Shown in pieces: positions 39,201 to 41,169 of a stretch of 64,000 nucleotides of DNA. Every line of letters starts with the position of its first letter. Within the stretch, counting starts at the first letter, position 1. The position numbers and the translations under genes are program-made. The DNA is taken from contig CM067062.1 of assembly GCA_033980235.1 (NCBI GenBank), positions 10,815,027-10,879,026 of the forward strand, in the 5' to 3' direction. The notes under the pieces were generated by a model. It was not told the DNA's origin. It worked only from the letters and a program-made list of their open reading frames with translations, and did not search any database. The DNA is from Diadema setosum. Taxonomy: Eukaryota; Echinodermata; Echinoidea; Diadematoida; Diadematidae.

Positions 39201-41169
39201 GAGATAGTTTAGAGGTGTTAATAAGGGATGATAATGCATTAAAAGAGTTTTTTTTTTTTTGTTCACATTAACGATGACTAGGAAGAAACGTATCGCCATC
39301 TAACAGAACAGCAGGGAATATTACATTTTATATAGGCATCTACCACTATACTAGCAGCTGTTTAAATTCCTGCTATTCTCAGACGAGGGCTTCATGTTTG
39401 GGTGGTAATGCGCCAGTTTCAGCTTGAGATGAGAAAACTGTTGCACGAAAAAAAAAAAAAACAGAAATTCCATGTTATATACTTATAAGAAGAGCATACA
39501 GCATTTGCTTGCAAGAGGGGGTGCCATAAAAACCCATATTTTTTTTTTTTTCAAATCACTAGGACAGAGGTAGGTCTACATTAAAAGTATTCATTATCAT
39601 TTCCATCAAAATTTCGTATAAGCATGAAATGGCGTAAACTGATTATAAAAAAAAAAAAATATGTAGGATTATCACTAGAGTTCTCTTATTATTATCATGA
39701 CATTCACAATGAGATGAATTACCTTGCATTATCCAGAAGTTCCGCAAGTGCTCCAAAGAGAAATTCATGAGTAGTTCTGGAATGAGACAAAAGTTACTCA
39801 TGCATGAATAATGAGTATAGAATACTAGGCCCTTTAACTTCAGAACTCGCCCACACATCAACAAAAGGCCAAATTTTGATAACTGGTGAGATCACACATG
39901 CTGCTTCTTTTTTTATTTCAGTCGATATAAAGCGCGTGCCCAAGCATACCTCTCTGTACGCCTCCTCGAAGAGGTTATCAAGTTAGTTCTACCGTTGTGA
40001 AATCTTTTCTATGAAATGAAATTACTCAGCAGATCCTACAACAAATCTGTAATGTTCCATTGCTGAGTAGCAAAGTGTTTGGTTGTAGCTTCCATTGTAT
40101 ACAGTCAACGTCGCCAAAGTCGAATCCAAATTGACTCGAGAAAATCCTTCGACATACAACGTGTTTAACATCTATGGGGTTAAACTTTTTCTCGACTTAG
40201 CCAATACTCAATAGGTAAGGTTAACCAAACTTCAAACTTCCAATCATGTTCTTCTCTAAATAGATATAGCCTATATAACAGTACGTACGCCTACGCATAA
40301 ACAGGTGCGACATTTTTATCCTCAGTGACAGTTCAGAATTATACTAGTACAAGTTGTAATTCAATTCTTCATACAAAAGTTACAATATACACGCTTAAGT
40401 TTTACATGACCGGACAGCTCCAAGTACGTCTACTACACGCACACAATGCTTCGTCACGAGGTGAGCAGGCTCATATCCACCCAAAACACGTGGCTAGGTC
40501 TAAGTGTACTTGTAAAGGCTATCATATCGGATTTTGACAGAAGCAATAACCATCTGTGATGTACTGCAACACGACGTACATTAATTATGTACGCCTAGAG
40601 CGATTGACTGTACACTCTTGAAAAGGGCCCAAGAATAAATATCGTCGACGGCACTGACCCGATCATTTACAACTTTTACACAAAGAAGAAGGGAAAGGGA
40701 AGAAAAGGTGGACAACAGCGACGAGATTTAGGTGGGAGAGAAAACCCTTTTCGAGATTGTAATTTTGTTGGCCACTCGTCAAATACGCTGTTGTGCAGTG
40801 GACTTCAATAGTGTTGGTAGGGAGGGGGGGGGGGGGGGGGTTCAGGGTGGGATATCGTAAGCCAAGGAGGACCGTAGAGTTATGGGTTCAGGACTTTCTG
40901 TCTACAGAAGAAGAAAAGGACTGATTGCAATTGACTGGGCACGACATTCCGACCTGGGCGCAATTGGTTACTTATCAATATCACCAACAGAACACTGTAT
41001 GCGACATAATATCTTGACACATTCGAACAACACACAGACAAATCTACAGGCGACAATAGCAGGCCCCTTGGCGCGTTACAGATAGATCCCTGTGAGGCAC
41101 TCACGAGTTTGTATGAAGATATTCAAATGTCAAACCCGCACGGCTCAAACTGCTGTACGCTGCCGCCAT
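2207..41169 (-). CDS. MORC2: MORC2 orthologue, GHKL-type ATPase with CW zinc finger (whole gene, 26 coding exons)
   Basis: The coding exons, in transcript order, are 41169-41105, 39776-39723, 39192-39158, 28101-28033, 27463-27373, 26479-26293, 25862-25772, 25335-25209, 23986-23858, 22882-22803, 22189-22107, 21483-21257, 18822-18668, 16915-16787, 16162-16057, 14693-14600, 12080-12042, 10840-10628, 9432-9373, 9189-8914, 7382-7210, 6410-6377, 5113-4710, 3728-3596, 2943-2821 and 2293-2207. Phases join without a break into 1087 residues, against about 1032 in human MORC2. The order seen is GHKL ATPase, inserted coiled coil, CW finger, Pro/Lys tail, chromo-like domain and C-terminal coiled coil, which is specific to MORC2-type proteins. 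The family is a nuclear, ATP-dimerising chromatin compactor that works with HUSH in vertebrates; that role is inferred here by homology. The start lies in a good context (A at -3, G at +4). Extra length comes mainly from the Lys/Glu-rich exon 23. Splice sites are my reading and lack RNA support. Confidence 0.95.
2821..2943 (-). CDS. MORC2: MORC2 exon 25 (residues 1019-1059, C-terminal coiled coil)
   Basis: It encodes [20 protein letters not shown] and [21 protein letters not shown], a clear coiled coil in register with the vertebrate CNSYQSRADSRAKASEES helix. The acceptor is GTCAAG after a pyrimidine-rich tract, and the donor is GTGAGA. Both edges are phase 0. Confidence 0.9.
2986..3160. mobile_element. 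Short inverted-repeat element with G/C-run core (intron 24)
   Basis: The ends read GTATACAGGGGCGGATCCAG on the left and CTGGATCCAGGTATATAC on the right, an imperfect inverted repeat. The core is a G-rich half and a mirror half with a run of ten or more G. It looks like a small non-autonomous element; its superfamily is not resolved. Confidence 0.5.
3596..3728 (-). CDS. MORC2: MORC2 exon 24 (residues 974-1018, conserved C-terminal block)
   Basis: It encodes [19 protein letters not shown], then [19 protein letters not shown], matching the vertebrate NCLRYFLPP and FPLKEYFKQYEVGLQ sequence. The acceptor is CAATGTTTAG and the donor GTAAGT. Although the upstream bases read open, the true exon starts at the AG that completes Arg974. 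This block begins the C-terminal coiled-coil dimerisation region. Confidence 0.94.
4071..4420. repeat. Two side-by-side foldback sequences (intron 23)
   Basis: Arms of about 40 bp at 4074-4115 and 4154-4194 are inverted copies built around GAGAATTGGATGC and TTTAACTTTGGAA. A second inverted pair, TTTATAAAATGGGCC at 4220-4234 and its complement AGCCCATTTTATAAATGC at 4397-4414, follows directly. Together they look like decayed miniature inverted-repeat elements. Confidence 0.5.
4710..5113 (-). CDS. MORC2: MORC2 exon 23 (residues 840-974, Lys/Glu-rich insertion)
   Basis: This is the largest exon. It starts [19 protein letters not shown] and continues as alternating Lys/Glu/Ser runs to a final helix [19 protein letters not shown] that leads into the conserved C-terminal block. 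The vertebrate protein has only about 60 residues between chromo-like domain and this block, so most of the exon is a lineage expansion. The acceptor is TACTTTTGCAG and the donor GTAACA. It is probably a charged single helix or disordered linker. The long open frame on the opposite strand is a shadow. Confidence 0.9.
5114..7209. other. Introns 22 and 21 around micro-exon 22, no repeat or gene recognised
   Basis: Apart from the 34-bp exon at 6377-6410, this is plain AT-rich intron sequence. Short open frames at 5837-6091 and 6440-6772 show no conserved motif. No inverted repeats of note were found by eye. Confidence 0.5.
6377..6410 (-). CDS. MORC2: MORC2 exon 22 (34-bp micro-exon, residues 828-839)
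   Basis: It completes Trp828 and encodes [11 protein letters not shown], equivalent to the vertebrate RWVEKGSEDVRLMK that closes the chromo-like domain. The acceptor is TACTCCAG and the donor GTGAGG. It is too short for gene finders that need long open frames. Skipping it would break frame, so it should be constitutive. Confidence 0.9.
7210..7382 (-). CDS. MORC2: MORC2 exon 21 (residues 771-828, chromo-like domain)
   Basis: It encodes [19 protein letters not shown] followed by [18 protein letters not shown] and [18 protein letters not shown]. This matches the vertebrate chromo-like domain with its VNREWYTGRVTAVEV and RWKVKFDYVP strands. The acceptor TATCCCATTTAG has a weak pyrimidine tract but is the only in-phase choice. 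The donor is GTAACA, leaving TG for Trp828. Four TGACCT hexamers lie on the plus strand of this one exon. Confidence 0.92.
7533..7625. mobile_element. pogo/Tigger-like terminal fragment (intron 20)
   Basis: The segment starts TACAGTCACCCTTGCCAAA and contains a GATTGACGAAAT stretch and GACTTAGAGAAAATTC that resemble 40095-40200. The TACAGT start is typical of TA-flanked pogo-type ends, but no matching right end is seen. Confidence 0.3.
7794..8394. mobile_element. 601-bp GC-rich inverted-repeat transposon, intact copy 1 (intron 20)
   Basis: The element starts GACCCCGTTTACAGTGCGAG and ends CTCGCACTGTAAACGGGGTC, a perfect terminal inverted repeat. TAT on both sides is a probable 3-bp target duplication. 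Both subterminal zones are stacked palindromes of CTCGGCCGCGG type, and an AGTGTAAACG word recurs inside. There is no transposase, so it is non-autonomous. The near-identical copy 2 at 29965-31650 shows recent activity. Several overlapping open frames here are by-products of the GC-rich palindromes. Confidence 0.85.
8766..8895. repeat. Intronic hairpin with about 45-bp arms next to the exon 20 donor
   Basis: The left arm, 8766-8812, reads GGTGGTTTCACAG through TCTTTCTTGGATG. The right arm, 8849-8895, reads CATCCAAGAAAGA through CCGTGAAACCCCC. The arms pair with a few mismatches around a 36-base loop. In the pre-mRNA the hairpin begins about 18 bases downstream of the exon 20 5' splice site. 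Confidence 0.75.
8914..9189 (-). CDS. MORC2: MORC2 exon 20 (residues 679-770, basic/NLS region)
   Basis: The exon encodes a Pro/Ala/Lys-rich region and then an acidic segment [16 protein letters not shown] followed by [19 protein letters not shown], with KKRR a likely nuclear localisation signal. Vertebrate MORC2 has PSRKRSVAVSDEEE in the equivalent place. The acceptor is a tandem CAGCAG, which could give or drop one Gln. The donor is GTGAGG. Most of the exon is predicted to be disordered. A strong intronic hairpin begins just beyond the donor. Confidence 0.85.
9190..9372. other. Intron 19 (183 bp) with a poly-G tract
   Basis: This is a short intron between the Pro/Lys exons. It contains a run of about 14 G at 9306-9319 and no other structure. 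Confidence 0.7.
9373..9432 (-). CDS. MORC2: MORC2 exon 19 (60 bp, residues 659-678, Pro/Lys tail)
   Basis: It encodes [20 protein letters not shown] and continues the proline/lysine tail of exon 18. The acceptor is TTTTAACAG and the donor GTAAGA. Both edges are phase 0, so the exon may be optional. There is no alignment anchor of its own; the call rests on splice sites, phase and composition. Confidence 0.8.
9433..10627. other. Intron 18, no gene or clear mobile element
   Basis: The sequence is AT-rich with two poly-A runs (9843-9854 and 10492-10508) and one GACCTTTGACCTTGACC stretch at 9536-9552. No conserved open frame is visible. Confidence 0.5.
10628..10840 (-). CDS. MORC2: MORC2 exon 18 (residues 588-658, Pro/Lys repeat tail)
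   Basis: It starts [20 protein letters not shown], then a Pro-rich stretch, then about eight imperfect [12 protein letters not shown] units before VARGKAQP. The vertebrate protein has a Pro/Ser/Arg-rich region at the same place (around RRPQRPRSPPLP), but without such regular units. The acceptor is ATCTTCAG and the donor GTGAGT, both phase 0. The DNA is itself a short tandem repeat and therefore prone to length change. It is probably disordered and able to bind DNA or RNA. Confidence 0.88.
11766..11910. repeat. 49-bp minisatellite, three copies (intron 17)
   Basis: Copies start at 11766, 11815 and 11864, each opening GAACAAAACAAAATAGAG and ending in a GATACAAACAT-type stretch. The first two are identical and the third carries a few changes. 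There is no spacer structure, so this is a simple tandem duplication. Confidence 0.9.
12042..12080 (-). CDS. MORC2: MORC2 exon 17 (39-bp micro-exon, residues 575-587, coiled coil 2)
   Basis: The exon encodes only [13 protein letters not shown], matching the vertebrate EKIRQQQEKLEALQ helix. The acceptor is CTCTTACAG and the donor GTAAGT; both edges are phase 0, so skipping would keep frame. The flanking introns are long (1201 and 2519 bp), and intron 16 holds a TTAA-flanked transposon. Confidence 0.88.
12249..13025. mobile_element. TTAA-flanked piggyBac-like non-autonomous element, copy A (intron 16)
   Basis: TTAA at 12249-12252 and 13022-13025 flank a 769-bp element with termini CCCTAACTAGGCCGGG and CCCGGCCTAGTTAGGG. 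A TTAA duplication with CCC-starting inverted ends is the piggyBac signature. Just inside each end is a G-run/C-run hairpin (GGGGGCCTCCGAGGCCCC type). The interior is AT-rich without a transposase. It is homologous, in opposite orientation, to 50903-51683. Confidence 0.85.
13095..13190. repeat. Degenerate CATAT/CATAC pentamer tract
   Basis: Words such as CATAC, CGTACCATAC and CATATCATATCATATCAT recur across about 95 bp in intron 16. It is an impure microsatellite. Confidence 0.6.
13489..14270. repeat. Dispersed repeat with two diverged ~300-bp tandem units (intron 16)
   Basis: It opens ACAAGAGACCTGCGGGTCTA and GCGCTCACC, a start seen in widespread marine-invertebrate repeats. Unit 1 (about 13637-13930) and unit 2 (about 13936-14240) share CCCCTGG, TGGGGCATGGTGCCCA, AATTGAGATCCTGACCCCC and AAGAAGATGAAAATGTAC blocks. 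Divergence between units is substantial, so the duplication is old. Confidence 0.75.
14405..14505. repeat. SINE-like tail with GCGCTATACAAAT and ATT-repeat end
   Basis: The words AGCTGCGCTATACAAAT followed by TTATTAATTATTATTATT resemble the tRNA-derived SINE tails common in aquatic animals. The head is not recognisable. Compare 17400-17512 and 63900-64000. Confidence 0.35.
14600..14693 (-). CDS. MORC2: MORC2 exon 16 (residues 543-574, last CW ligand and linker helix)
   Basis: The exon begins by completing Arg543, then Cys544, and continues [20 protein letters not shown] and a helical Lys/Glu stretch to DLEE. Vertebrate MORC2 has CEASEQKQKVPLGTFRKDM here. The acceptor is CTGACAG and the donor GTCAGA, in phase 0. 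The pattern marks the end of the CW finger and the start of a second coiled coil. Confidence 0.92.
14722..15139. mobile_element. pogo/Tigger-like non-autonomous element, 418 bp (intron 15)
   Basis: The left end CAGTTGAACCTCTATTATCC and the right end GATACGAGAGGTTCAACTG are inverted. The left flank is TA; the right flank reads CA, probably a mutated TA. TATCCGGA words repeat near both ends. The interior is unrelated AT-rich sequence with no transposase. Confidence 0.75.
16057..16162 (-). CDS. MORC2: MORC2 exon 15 (residues 508-543, CW-type zinc finger)
   Basis: It encodes [11 protein letters not shown] and later [16 protein letters not shown]. With the flanking exons this gives Cys507, Cys510, Cys533 and Cys544 as zinc ligands, with Trp513 and Trp531 at the canonical positions, and spacing identical to human MORC2. 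The acceptor is AATTAG and the donor GTATTT. The exon is hidden in an opposite-strand open frame and was recovered from the CW pattern. Confidence 0.94.
16787..16915 (-). CDS. MORC2: MORC2 exon 14 (residues 465-508, leads into CW finger)
   Basis: The exon encodes [19 protein letters not shown] and ends [10 protein letters not shown]. Cys507 is the first zinc ligand of the CW domain. At the position where most CW domains have a Trp just before the Gln-Cys pair, this protein has Met504; human MORC2 also lacks the Trp there. The acceptor is TCATTGCAG and the donor GTAAGT, leaving A for Asn508. Confidence 0.94.
16916..17296. other. Proximal intron 13, nothing recognised
   Basis: AT-rich intron with a short C run at 17077-17087. 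No open frame or inverted repeat of note. Confidence 0.4.
17297..17377. repeat. Diverged copy of the ~90-bp TTAA mini-repeat
   Basis: The words GGCAGGTGTCTATGG, AGCAAAATCA and GTCCACAATGGGTTAA match 50190-50270 and 62641-62733. It is the oldest-looking of the three. Confidence 0.55.
17400..17512. repeat. SINE-like fragment with TTATTATTATTATT tail
   Basis: The segment TACAGCACTTTGATC and TATAAAAGTGCTCAATAA ending in an ATT repeat resembles the SINE-like tails at 14405 and 63900. The head is not identified. Confidence 0.35.
18291..18480. mobile_element. Foldback MITE, GTTTCATGAAA type (intron 13)
   Basis: The left end AACTGTTTCATGAAAGATGT and the right end TTGATGAAACGGTGCCC are imperfect inverted repeats, each with a GTCAGCC word inside. 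The interior repeats GACAACTTG and TGACAGTCTC-type words, giving a foldback. It is non-coding. Confidence 0.7.
18615..18650. repeat. Perfect hairpin (15-bp arms, 6-base loop) next to the exon 13 donor
   Basis: TCAACAGAATGATTT at 18615-18629 is followed by GTGTGC and then the exact complement AAATCATTCTGTTGA at 18636-18650. In the transcript the stem starts 17 bases past the 5' splice site of exon 13. The AT-rich stem is short but perfect. Confidence 0.85.
18668..18822 (-). CDS. MORC2: MORC2 exon 13 (residues 413-465)
   Basis: It encodes [19 protein letters not shown] and [14 protein letters not shown], then [14 protein letters not shown]. The block around residues 420-450 is the most conserved outside the ATP site ([20 protein letters not shown] in vertebrates). 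The acceptor is CCCTTCCAG and the donor GTCAGT. A perfect 15-bp-arm hairpin starts 17 bases past the donor. Confidence 0.95.
18870..19733. mobile_element. Internally repeated element with TATACCCC ends (intron 12)
   Basis: The left end holds TATACCCCCGCCAAAC and the right end TTCGTTTGGCCGGGGTATAA, an inverted pair. Between them a ~200-bp unit containing CCGTTACCATGGCAACGTAC, GTCTTGCACATCTAC and AAAACTGAGGAAGTAGTT recurs about four times. A ~25-bp block at 18913 and a 19-bp block at 19292 are also duplicated. It ends with a GACCGACCGCCC tract. It is a widely seen style of invertebrate repeat with no credible protein. Confidence 0.75.
20171..20190. repeat. (CT)n microsatellite
   Basis: About ten uninterrupted CT units in intron 12. 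Confidence 0.9.
20857..20875. repeat. Poly-G tract
   Basis: A run of about 18 G in intron 12, followed by a purine-rich A/G stretch to about 20980. Length may be unreliable in sequencing. Confidence 0.8.
21173..21229. repeat. T42-G15 compound homopolymer, 27 bases past the exon 12 donor
   Basis: A run of 42 T (21173-21214) abuts 15 G (21215-21229). On the transcribed minus strand it reads C15 then A42, directly downstream of the exon 12 5' splice site. It is the largest of five T-run/G-run junctions in the window. Confidence 0.9.
21257..21483 (-). CDS. MORC2: MORC2 exon 12 (residues 338-413, coiled coil 1 end and S5 core)
   Basis: The first half is a coiled coil rich in Lys, Gln and Ala. 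The second half carries [19 protein letters not shown] and [15 protein letters not shown], a MORC-family signature nearly identical to vertebrate MORC2. The acceptor is CCCAACAG and the donor GTAAGT, leaving GT for Val413. It was the first exon that identified the gene. A 42-T plus 15-G run begins only 27 bases into the downstream intron. Confidence 0.96.
22107..22189 (-). CDS. MORC2: MORC2 exon 11 (residues 310-337, coiled coil 1 middle)
   Basis: It encodes [19 protein letters not shown] and KNINTKDSR, with heptad-like Leu/Val spacing, corresponding to the EEKAREAESKARTLE and DSR stretches of vertebrate MORC2. The acceptor is CTCACAG and the donor GTACGT. It ends in phase 0. Sequence identity is moderate, but length, phase and charge pattern fit. 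In human MORC2 the tip of this coil is basic and binds DNA. Confidence 0.9.
22468..22500. repeat. Poly-T with (TC)n
   Basis: A run of T followed by CT/TC dinucleotides in intron 10. Simple sequence only. Confidence 0.8.
22803..22882 (-). CDS. MORC2: MORC2 exon 10 (residues 283-310, coiled coil 1 start)
   Basis: The exon encodes [20 protein letters not shown] and on to EAAKY, matching RMYKYTSSRFKTRAEQE in vertebrates. From here the sequence is helical and charge-rich, the arm of the antiparallel coiled coil inserted in the ATPase module of MORC2. The acceptor is CTTCCAG and the donor is GTTGGT, weaker than the others but required by phase. Confidence 0.9.
23858..23986 (-). CDS. MORC2: MORC2 exon 9 (residues 240-283)
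   Basis: It encodes [20 protein letters not shown] and the strand [22 protein letters not shown], matching the vertebrate [20 protein letters not shown] region. Two acceptors are possible; only CTGTTTCAG at 23987 keeps the frame set by exon 8, while the nearer CCAG would break it. The donor is GTAACG. It leaves AG for Arg283, the entry to the inserted coiled coil. Confidence 0.92.
23987..25208. other. Intron 8, mostly unremarkable, with an (AAAAC)n tract
   Basis: An AAAAC-type microsatellite lies at 24418-24453, and TA-rich simple sequence with CATATA words near 24530-24560. ACATGTAC words are frequent, as elsewhere in the window. No gene or clear transposon. Confidence 0.5.
25209..25335 (-). 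CDS. MORC2: MORC2 exon 8 (residues 198-240, start of transducer-like region)
   Basis: The exon encodes [20 protein letters not shown], equivalent to [20 protein letters not shown] of vertebrate MORC2, followed by a less conserved stretch ending ITYDNG. The acceptor is TATCCCAG and the donor GTAATG, leaving GG for Gly240. In the family this segment leads into the transducer-like S5 fold that couples ATP binding to dimerisation. Confidence 0.92.
25772..25862 (-). CDS. MORC2: MORC2 exon 7 (residues 168-198)
   Basis: It encodes [19 protein letters not shown] and then [12 protein letters not shown], matching the vertebrate ETELIYKYSPFRTEEEV segment at the end of the ATPase core. The acceptor is CTGCAG and the donor GTACTG. 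It starts in phase 0 and leaves one base for Gly198. The start sits at the boundary of a drifted loop, so the acceptor is supported by phase and consensus more than by alignment. Confidence 0.9.
26293..26479 (-). CDS. MORC2: MORC2 exon 6 (residues 105-167, ATPase core)
   Basis: The exon encodes [19 protein letters not shown] and continues through [19 protein letters not shown], among the best-conserved parts of MORC2. The acceptor is TTCTCCTTAG and the donor GTAAAA. It completes Ser105 at its start and ends in phase 0. The distal part (after VPMPSF) has drifted from vertebrates, as expected for a surface loop. Two glycines around 106-112 finish the nucleotide pocket. Confidence 0.93.
27148..27166. 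repeat. Poly-C tract
   Basis: About 16 C in intron 5, flanked by pyrimidine-rich sequence. Confidence 0.8.
27175..27322. mobile_element. MITE copy related to 44935-45095 (intron 5)
   Basis: It shares TTGCTGGAGTGGCAAATGTC, ATGGTAACGACAAGAATC and CTGATTGGATGTTGCT words with the better-kept copy at 44935, and ends near CATGAAATGTGATCC. The left end has decayed. Confidence 0.6.
27373..27463 (-). CDS. MORC2: MORC2 exon 5 (residues 75-105, ATP lid)
   Basis: The exon encodes the ATP-lid motif [10 protein letters not shown] and the loop GQYGNGLKS. Gly97, Gly100, Gly102 and Lys104 are the conserved nucleotide-contacting residues. Ser86 aligns with human Ser87, the site of the S87L neuropathy variant, and is conserved. 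The acceptor is CTCTGCAG and the donor GTAAGT, leaving TC for Ser105. The open frame overlapping this exon in the wrong phase has no meaning. Confidence 0.93.
27702..27748. repeat. (AAAAC)n microsatellite
   Basis: Around eight AAAAC units with A-run interruptions in intron 4. The same motif recurs at 24418, 45206 (as GTTTT) and 63209. Confidence 0.9.
28033..28101 (-). CDS. MORC2: MORC2 exon 4 (residues 52-75, DxGxG ATPase motif)
   Basis: The exon encodes [18 protein letters not shown] and then TGMDP. The DxGxG motif of GHKL ATPases is Asp67-Asp68-Gly69-Thr70-Gly71; Asp67 aligns with human Asp68, whose loss abolishes ATP binding. The acceptor is TTTCAATACAG and the donor GTGAGT. It leaves one base, A, that forms Asn75 with exon 5. 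Alignment with human MORC2 is ungapped across both junctions. Confidence 0.93.
28366..28499. repeat. Perfect 67-bp tandem duplication (intron 3)
   Basis: 28366-28432 and 28433-28499 are identical, opening ACGTTCGGGCGATC and closing ACTCGGACGCTG. Related words (GTTAAAACGG, ACTCGGAC) recur looser downstream to about 29200, suggesting an older repeat field. Confidence 0.92.
29514..29537. repeat. (GT)n microsatellite
   Basis: About 11 GT units, ending directly at a TTAA where the next element begins. Confidence 0.85.
29537..29927. mobile_element. TTAA-flanked MITE, AGGGAT ends (intron 3)
   Basis: TTAA at 29537-29540 and 29924-29927 flank a 383-bp segment whose ends, AGGGATACTATAGTATTGG and CCGAAACTATACGATCCCT, are imperfect inverted repeats. 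The TTAA duplication suggests a piggyBac- or Kolobok-type transposase in trans. The interior is AT-rich and non-coding. Confidence 0.75.
30690..30932. mobile_element. 243-bp element carrying telomere-like CCCTAA repeats, nested in 30507-31584
   Basis: GTACCGCCC at 30681-30689 and 30933-30941 is a 9-bp direct duplication. The ends GCGTGTTTTTTTTAGACGGC and its imperfect complement continue into CACAGATTGGGG on both sides. The core is about 20 units of CCCTAA and one-base variants. A 9-bp duplication is typical of Mutator-like elements, but ends alone do not prove the class. Confidence 0.82.
30745..30874. repeat. Interstitial telomere-like (CCCTAA)n
   Basis: CCTAACCCTAACCCTAA-type units with ATAACC and CTAATC variants. 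It lies wholly within the inverted-repeat element and so is transposon cargo, not a chromosome end. Confidence 0.9.
32054..32981. mobile_element. pogo/Tigger-like non-autonomous element, 928 bp (intron 3)
   Basis: TA flanks both sides. The left end CAGGGGAAACTCGGTTTAAC and the right end (complement) CAGTGGAAACTCGATATAAC are inverted. Several TATAACGAGATATCGG-type words repeat in the subterminal zones. The middle, 32300-32880, is unrelated CA-rich DNA. No DDE transposase frame is seen. Confidence 0.8.
33381..33402. repeat. (CT)n microsatellite
   Basis: About eleven CT units in intron 3. Confidence 0.85.
33570..33900. repeat. Degenerate relative of the 18870-19733 element
   Basis: Words such as GGCAACATATTGC, TTGGCACATCTACCAATC and AAATCTGAGGAAGTTAGTT echo the unit of the intron 12 element. 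No ends remain, and the call is by eye. Confidence 0.4.
35120..35925. repeat. Tandem array of ~185-bp units with paired TGACCT motifs (intron 3)
   Basis: Four to five diverged units share TGACCTTTGACCTTGTCGGA, GATGTACCTGTGGT, GGTCATAGCTCAAA and TGTGGAAAGTTATTGAGAG blocks. Each unit carries two TGACCT-type hexamers one or two bases apart; a perfect one is at 35325-35337. Copies differ by perhaps a fifth of bases, so the array is old. Confidence 0.8.
36167..36282. repeat. (TA)n microsatellite, 116 bp
   Basis: TA runs broken by short ACTGATACTG, CTTG and C interruptions. The next inverted-repeat element begins exactly at its right edge. Confidence 0.9.
36283..37767. mobile_element. 1.5-kb inverted-repeat element with GGGCAAAGTGG motifs (intron 3)
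   Basis: The left end GGGAACCCGGGGCAAAGTGG and the right end CTTTGCCCCGGGTTTCCC are inverted, and TATATA lies on both sides. GGGGCAAAGTGGA and its complement recur inside. A further inverted pair, TTTGAAGTCATGCTCGGCAC at 36714 and GTGCCGCGCATGACTTCAAA at 37279, frames the core. No transposase frame is found. Confidence 0.75.
37832..37892. repeat. T-run/G-run compound tract
   Basis: T11 then G12 at 37832-37854, followed by a second G run of about 18 at 37874-37891. Confidence 0.85.
39158..39192 (-). CDS. MORC2: MORC2 exon 3 (35-bp micro-exon, residues 40-52, GC donor)
   Basis: The exon encodes [12 protein letters not shown] plus the first base of Glu52, equivalent to the vertebrate ARDADATRIDIYAE stretch. 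The acceptor is ATTACAG. The only junction that keeps frame with exon 4 ends at ACTG and is followed by GCAAGT, a non-canonical GC donor with otherwise ideal consensus. The nearby GT four bases downstream would shift the frame. The following intron is the longest of the gene, at 11,056 bp. Confidence 0.9.
39723..39776 (-). CDS. MORC2: MORC2 exon 2 (residues 22-40, ATP-binding N-box)
   Basis: This 54-bp exon carries [17 protein letters not shown], the GHKL N-box. Asn38 is the residue that coordinates magnesium and ATP in the family, and Glu34 is the expected catalytic base. The acceptor reads CATTCCAG and the donor GTAATT. It enters in phase 2 from exon 1, completing Ser22, and leaves AG for Arg40. 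The exon is too short to be seen as a normal open frame and was found from the motif. Confidence 0.93.
40093..40205. mobile_element. pogo-like terminal fragment downstream of exon 1 (intron 1)
   Basis: It starts TACAGTCAACGTCGCCAAAG and includes GACTCGAGAAAATCCTTCGA and TTTTTCTCGACTTAGCC. It resembles 7533-7625 and the left part of 47516-47585. The ends are incomplete. Confidence 0.35.
40823..40841. repeat. Poly-G tract in intron 1
   Basis: About 18 G following GGGAGG, some 270 bases from exon 1. Confidence 0.8.
41105..41169 (-). CDS. MORC2: MORC2 exon 1 (start codon, residues 1-22)
   Basis: The exon opens with ATG at 41169-41167 and encodes the N-terminal arm [15 protein letters not shown] followed by EYLHTNS, which matches the start of vertebrate MORC2 nearly residue for residue. 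The donor is GTGAGT directly after the TC of the Ser22 codon (phase 2). In the family this arm swaps over the partner ATPase in the ATP-bound dimer. The start context is strong and no longer upstream extension is needed. No TATA box is evident upstream, and the transcription start is not determined. Confidence 0.93.
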
